Positions 60,298-64,000 of a stretch of 64,000 nt of DNA are shown piece by piece; the stretch's first letter is position 1, and each line of letters starts with the position of its first letter. The translations under genes and the position numbers were made by a program. The DNA is taken from positions 62,001-126,000 of the forward strand of contig NZ_LAHO01000011.1 in NCBI RefSeq assembly GCF_000987775.1, in the 5' to 3' direction. Under the pieces are notes generated by a model, which searched no databases, was not told where the DNA came from, and saw only the letters and a program-made list of their open reading frames with translations. This stretch comes from Arsukibacterium ikkense. Its GTDB lineage: Bacteria; Pseudomonadota; Gammaproteobacteria; Enterobacterales; Alteromonadaceae.

Positions 60298-60618
60298 AAA
60301 CACACCTATATAAACTTTATACCGGCATTTTAGCCATCCAAACGTATGCCCGTAAAAGAATGGATCTGTCTGCGTTATTCCAAATAGTAATTAAAAACAG
60401 CTAATCCACTGCAATTACCCAACATCCGCCACAGCTGCCAACGCAGTTTATTAGATCCCACAGCCTGACAATTTCACTAAAAAATAGTAAAAAACACTAA
60501 CAGCAGTTACTACTAGCCGGCAGGCAATAAAAATAAATGAATATAAACAATAAGATACATATTGGCACCGACTTTGCGTTAGCAGGTAGTCATTCAACAC
60601 AGTGCAAGGATTAACTTT
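60298..60618. other. 321-base divergent spacer between cysJ and yggN
   Basis: No gene is seen. The stretch must hold both promoters. It includes AT-rich tracts (60475-60500, 60525-60560) and the ribosome site AAGGA for yggN; no operator is identified. Confidence 0.4.
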
Positions 60619-61446
60619 ATGAAAAGCTCTCTTATCGCCAGTGCAGTGGTATGCGGCATCCTCAGCCTTAGTGCTCTGGTACTTAGCAACAGCGCTATGG
60701 CCCATAGCAACCACAGCTGTAATATCGAATTTGATAAAGATTTAGTGATCGACAGCAGCAGCGTGCAGTTGCAGGACAACGGTAAAACGCTGTGGCAGAT
60801 TAACAAAGACGGTCAGTTAAGTCTGAACGGTAAAACAATATTAGTTAACAATGATACCCGGCTGCTACTGCGTGATTACCAGGCTGGTATTCGCAGCCAA
60901 ACCAGCCAAACCGTTGCGCTGGTAGAAGATGCGCTGCTGATGGCTAATGAAGCGTTAACCACAGTGCTGAACGAGCTGACAGGGAAATCGCTGGACGATT
61001 ATCCGGCCATGCAGAAGGCATTAAGCAAAATCAGTGATGCCGCTAACCAGGTTGTGGTGCAGGATGGCGACAACACTTACCTGTACGGCAGCCGGCTGCA
61101 CAATATTGATCAGGCCTTTGGCCCTGAGTTTGAGCAGGCTATTGAAGAAGCTGTCAGCCAGTCAATGGGCAACATTATGCTGCTGGTAGGTAAAGCCATG
61201 GTAAGTGGCGAAGGCAGCTTTGAACAGCGGATGGAAGCCTTTGGCCAGAGAATGGAGAAGTTTGGCGAAAACTTAGAAGCAAGAATGGAACTGAAAGCGT
61301 CTGCACTGGAGCAGCGTGGCGAAGCTATCTGTGCCCAGGTTACCACGCTGGATGCGCTGGAAACCCGCATTCAGCAGCAAATACCCGCCATGCAACAATA
61401 CGATTTATTTAACAATGGCAACAGCGCCTTAAGCGTGCGCCGTTAA
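60619..61446 (+). CDS. yggN: DUF2884 family periplasmic protein (YggN)
   Basis: 275 aa with AAGGA before the ATG. Signal peptide ending A-M-A-H. The mature part begins SCNIEFDKDLVIDSSSVQLQ, then ends in a long helical region with repeated M-E-x-F-G-x-x-M-E segments (~200-225) and conserved CAQVTTLDALE. Matches E. coli YggN (239 aa), periplasmic, function unknown. Followed by a strong terminator. Confidence 0.85.
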   Translation: MKSSLIASAVVCGILSLSALVLSNSAMAHSNHSCNIEFDKDLVIDSSSVQLQDNGKTLWQINKDGQLSLNGKTILVNNDTRLLLRDYQAGIRSQTSQTVALVEDALLMANEALTTVLNELTGKSLDDYPAMQKALSKISDAANQVVVQDGDNTYLYGSRLHNIDQAFGPEFEQAIEEAVSQSMGNIMLLVGKAMVSGEGSFEQRMEAFGQRMEKFGENLEARMELKASALEQRGEAICAQVTTLDALETRIQQQIPAMQQYDLFNNGNSALSVRR

Positions 61447-61472
61447 TCAGGTAACTCCCAACCAAGACCTTT

Positions 61473-61500
61473 AGCGCAGGGTTTTGCCTGCGCTTTTTTT
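61473..61500 (+). terminator. Rho-independent terminator of yggN
   Basis: AGCGCAGG (61473-61480), 6-base loop, CCTGCGCT (61487-61494), then a run of T to 61500. It begins 26 bases after the yggN stop. Confidence 0.93.
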
Positions 61501-61629
61501 AAACCTCCCCAACCTGTCCCAGAAATTAAATAAAGCCGAGCGCTTTTGCCAGCAGCGGATTAATTTTTTTTTTGCCGCGCAGCATAATTTGCTAAGCTGG
61601 CGGTCAATACCCTGAAGCTTTTGGAAAAA

Positions 61630-62697
61630 ATGGCAATGTCTATCATAAAACGGCTGTATCTGGCTGGCATATCGGCGCTGGTTATTGCCGCTATTCTGCT
61701 GTATACCCTGGCCTGGCCGGCCTGGCAGCAAGCGCTAACCAACAACGAAAGCGCCCGGCTGGCGCAACTGATTGCCAGCGCCGAACTGGCCCCTGCGCAA
61801 AGCCGTTTAAACCAGTCCCAGTTACTGGCCGATTTAAACTGGCTGGCTCACCCTGACCGGCAGGGGCGTAAACCCGGCACGGCCGGCGGTATTGCCGCCC
61901 GTAGCTGGCTGGCAGAGCAATTTGCCGATATTGGCTTGCAACCGGCAGGCAGCGATGGCTATTTACAACCGTTTAGCGTTGAGCAGCATTTTGTATTAGG
62001 CCGCTGGTTACGGGGTAAAAACGCCACCATCGCCGCGCTGGATAACGCCGCCAATGTGCTGGGCGTATTGCCGGGTTTAAACCCTGAGTTAAAGCCAATA
62101 GTGCTGACCGCGCATTATGATCATCTGGGTATGCATGAAGATAAGTTGTTTGCCGGCGCTGATGATAATGCGTCTGGCGTAGCAACCTTGTTGGAGCTGG
62201 CCCGTTATTTCAACGAAAACCCTACTGCCCATCCATTGCTGTTTGTAGCATTGGACGCTGAGGAAGGCGGCTTACAAGGGGCAGTAGCTTTATTTAAGCA
62301 CCAACTGTTGGAGCCTGAGCAGCTGGCCTTTAACGTTAATATGGATATGCTTAGCCGCGACACGGATCAGTTGCTGTTCGCCGTGGGCAGCTACCAGCAC
62401 CCCTGGTTAACCCCACTGCTACAGCAATTACAGCAGCAAAGTGCGGTAAAGGTTATCGCCGGCCATGACCGGCCCTGGTACCGGGCAGGTAAAACCCAGG
62501 ACTGGACCTTAAGCTCTGATCATGGAGTGTTTCACAAGCACAAGGTGCCTTTTATATACTTTGGGGTGGCCGACCACGCCGACTACCACACCTCGCGCGA
62601 CACTGCGGCTAAAGTCGATAGCGATTTTTACTTTCAGGTAAGCGAAACCATCTTAAGTTTTATCGTGCTGCTGGACCAACAGCTAAGCCAGCAATAA
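61630..62697 (+). CDS. M28 family zinc aminopeptidase
   Basis: 355 aa from the ATG at 61630 (GGAAAAA upstream; TTG 61621 and ATG 61636 also possible). One N-terminal membrane anchor (~8-30). Zinc ligands of the M28 family: His/Asp in TAHYDHLG and GADDNASGV, catalytic Glu-Glu in ALDAEEGGL, Asp in NMDMLSRD, and His in ADHADYHT. Peptidase domain faces the periplasm. Monocistronic. Confidence 0.9.
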   Translation: MAMSIIKRLYLAGISALVIAAILLYTLAWPAWQQALTNNESARLAQLIASAELAPAQSRLNQSQLLADLNWLAHPDRQGRKPGTAGGIAARSWLAEQFADIGLQPAGSDGYLQPFSVEQHFVLGRWLRGKNATIAALDNAANVLGVLPGLNPELKPIVLTAHYDHLGMHEDKLFAGADDNASGVATLLELARYFNENPTAHPLLFVALDAEEGGLQGAVALFKHQLLEPEQLAFNVNMDMLSRDTDQLLFAVGSYQHPWLTPLLQQLQQQSAVKVIAGHDRPWYRAGKTQDWTLSSDHGVFHKHKVPFIYFGVADHADYHTSRDTAAKVDSDFYFQVSETILSFIVLLDQQLSQQ

Positions 62698-62845
62698 TAG
62701 TGAAATTGACCACTTTAGCTGGCTTTATTGCTGCAAAAAAGTTAACCGCTACGCTTTCAAAAAATAAGTTAATGATATATAACAACTAAAATTTTGGCAT
62801 TTTTTGTGCAAACTAATGGGAAGCACTACATATAAGGATCTTGTT

Positions 62846-63670
62846 ATGTCGATCATGTTGTTTTTAAGGCAAATCTGGCTGTTCAGTCAGGTCGAACTAT
62901 CGCGGCTCTGGCTCACCCGGCGCGGTTTAATGACCCTGGCCGCCACTGCCGTAATCTGGTTTGTGCTGCTGCGCTACGCTATTGCGCCAGCAAGTGAAAT
63001 TATGCAGGAACCGAATTTCCAGAAAACCTTAACTGCCGCCTTTGGTATGCTTGGGCTGCATCAGTTACTGAACTGGCCCGCACCAGAGCTCACCCTGTAC
63101 TGGATGCTCAGCCTGATTTTGTTGCCATTGTTAAGCCTGGTATTTACTGCTAATCAGCTATCCAGTGACGCAGCCCGCGGTACGCTGCGCTTTATCAGTC
63201 TGCGCAGCAGCCGCAGCGCTATTGTGCTTGGCCGGTTCTGCGGCCAGCTGTTAGTGCAGCTATGTTTAATAGTGCTGTCGCTGGCCGCCACCCTCACCCT
63301 CAGCAGTTTGCGTCTGGGCGCCATAGATTGGCAGGCTATTGAAGCTGCACTGCTGATCAGCTGTAATTTACTGATTGTCTTGATGCCCTTTACGGCATTA
63401 ATGGCGGTATTTTCGGCCTGGGCCCGCTCATCACGGTTAGCGCTGAGTCTGGCGATCGTTAGCCTGGGGCTGACCTTTGGTTTACTCAGCTGGCTGATCC
63501 ATCATCAGCCTGCTGCCTCCTTTTTGCTGCAGTACATGCCGGGCGCCCAGATCTGGCAGCTGATCCCAACCCAGGGTTGGCAAAGCCTGCAACTGGCCGT
63601 AGTACCTTTAGCCCAAACTGCCGTATTACTGCTGATTGCCCAGCAAATATTAAGCCGGAGGGCATTATAA
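62846..63670 (+). CDS. ABC-2 type transporter permease
   Basis: 274 aa from the ATG at 62846 (AAGGATC upstream); a GTG at 62804 is less likely. Six hydrophobic segments: ~28-45, ~90-115, ~150-170, ~180-205, ~215-240, ~252-270, with the ABC-2 subunit plan. The stop overlaps the ATP-binding gene start by one base, so the two form an exporter. Substrate unknown. Confidence 0.85.
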   Translation: MSIMLFLRQIWLFSQVELSRLWLTRRGLMTLAATAVIWFVLLRYAIAPASEIMQEPNFQKTLTAAFGMLGLHQLLNWPAPELTLYWMLSLILLPLLSLVFTANQLSSDAARGTLRFISLRSSRSAIVLGRFCGQLLVQLCLIVLSLAATLTLSSLRLGAIDWQAIEAALLISCNLLIVLMPFTALMAVFSAWARSSRLALSLAIVSLGLTFGLLSWLIHHQPAASFLLQYMPGAQIWQLIPTQGWQSLQLAVVPLAQTAVLLLIAQQILSRRAL

Positions 63671-64000
63671 TGACCACTCAACCTATTATTAAGGTCAGCC
63701 AGCTAGCAAAAAGTTATGGCAGGAATAAAGTACTGAATAAAATCAGCTTTGAAGTGAATAAAGGCGAAACCGTCGCGTTAATTGGCCAGAATGGTGCCGG
63801 CAAAACCACCTTATTCAGCCTGTTGTGTGGCTATATTAAAGCTGACAGTGGCAGCATGCAGTTACTGGGACAGCAACCGGGCAGTGCGGCGTTGTTTGGC
63901 AAAGTAAGTGCGCTGCCGCAAGACGCCCAGCTCGACCCGGCCTTTAGCATTGGCCAGCAGCTCAGTTTCTACGGCCAGTTGCAGGGCTTATCAGCCCAGC
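63670..64000 (+). CDS. ABC transporter ATP-binding protein (3' end outside window)
   Basis: The ATG at 63670 overlaps the permease stop (TAATG). The visible 110 residues contain the Walker A motif GQNGAGKTT and a Q-loop segment (ALPQDAQLDPAFS). The signature and Walker B motifs lie beyond 64000. Partner of the preceding permease. Confidence 0.92.
   Translation, partial: MTTQPIIKVSQLAKSYGRNKVLNKISFEVNKGETVALIGQNGAGKTTLFSLLCGYIKADSGSMQLLGQQPGSAALFGKVSALPQDAQLDPAFSIGQQLSFYGQLQGLSAQ

Overview
The window looks like chromosome of an Alteromonadales-type gammaproteobacterium, most likely from the Rheinheimera / Arsukibacterium / Alishewanella group. That is an inference from the gene families (ilvGMDA with an ilvL attenuator, arfA, ybdG-type channel, yggN, yjjX, DUF3037, split-borosin genes) and moderate GC; no rRNA or other marker gene is present. 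No tRNA, rRNA, CRISPR array, integrase or intact transposase was seen.

Regions. (1) 1-16757: end of an S9 peptidase, then an envelope and stress block. It holds a degenerate GGDEF protein, an lmo0937-type membrane peptide, a BON lipoprotein, two related Crp-like regulators flanking a giant NdvB-type cyclic beta-glucan synthase, a DUF883-like protein, a DUF4398 lipoprotein pair (one with an OmpA domain) and a true GGDEF cyclase. (2) 17070-19610: a large surface lipoprotein with PKD-like domains and a probable TTG start. (3) 19809-26772: a one-direction run. Four tightly coupled genes (His-rich membrane protein, KAS III-like enzyme, heme-oxygenase-fold diiron-type enzyme, unknown protein) look like an uncharacterised lipid or natural-product pathway, followed by a beta-carbonic-anhydrase-like protein and an acyl-homoserine-lactone-type acylase. 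(4) 26797-29152: PilZ-like protein, MerR regulator with a flavodoxin-fold reductase, and yjjX.

(5) 29304-36311 is an accessory, partly AT-rich conflict region. It has a pore-forming-toxin-like/immunity-like pair, a GC-rich fragment of an alpha/beta hydrolase, a HipA-like kinase with DUF3037, a HEPN protein with a RelA/SpoT-type nucleotidyltransferase, a small antitoxin-like protein and a Fic enzyme. The Fic gene lies between two copies of the 3' part of arfA (120 identical bases). The intact arfA carries an in-frame terminator-like hairpin, as in the non-stop-controlled arfA of E. coli.

(6) 36750-42296: ilvL-ilvG-ilvM-ilvD-ilvA with leader peptide and attenuator, without ilvE. (7) 42452-48901: a 100-base inverted-repeat element, small stress proteins, a DUF4105 outer-membrane-like protein, rsuA, cysQ and cysG. 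(8) 49184-51934: the most notable find, a three-gene translationally coupled operon with a split-borosin-type RiPP precursor, a TPR-membrane-GGDEF protein and a tetrapyrrole-methylase-fold peptide N-methyltransferase. (9) 52029-60297: ahpF, ahpC, a YbdG-type mechanosensitive channel, and cysH-cysI-cysJ. (10) 60619-64000: yggN, an M28 peptidase and an ABC exporter that runs off the end.

The housekeeping blocks cover branched-chain amino acids, sulfate assimilation with siroheme, and peroxide defence. The accessory blocks between them carry the novelty.
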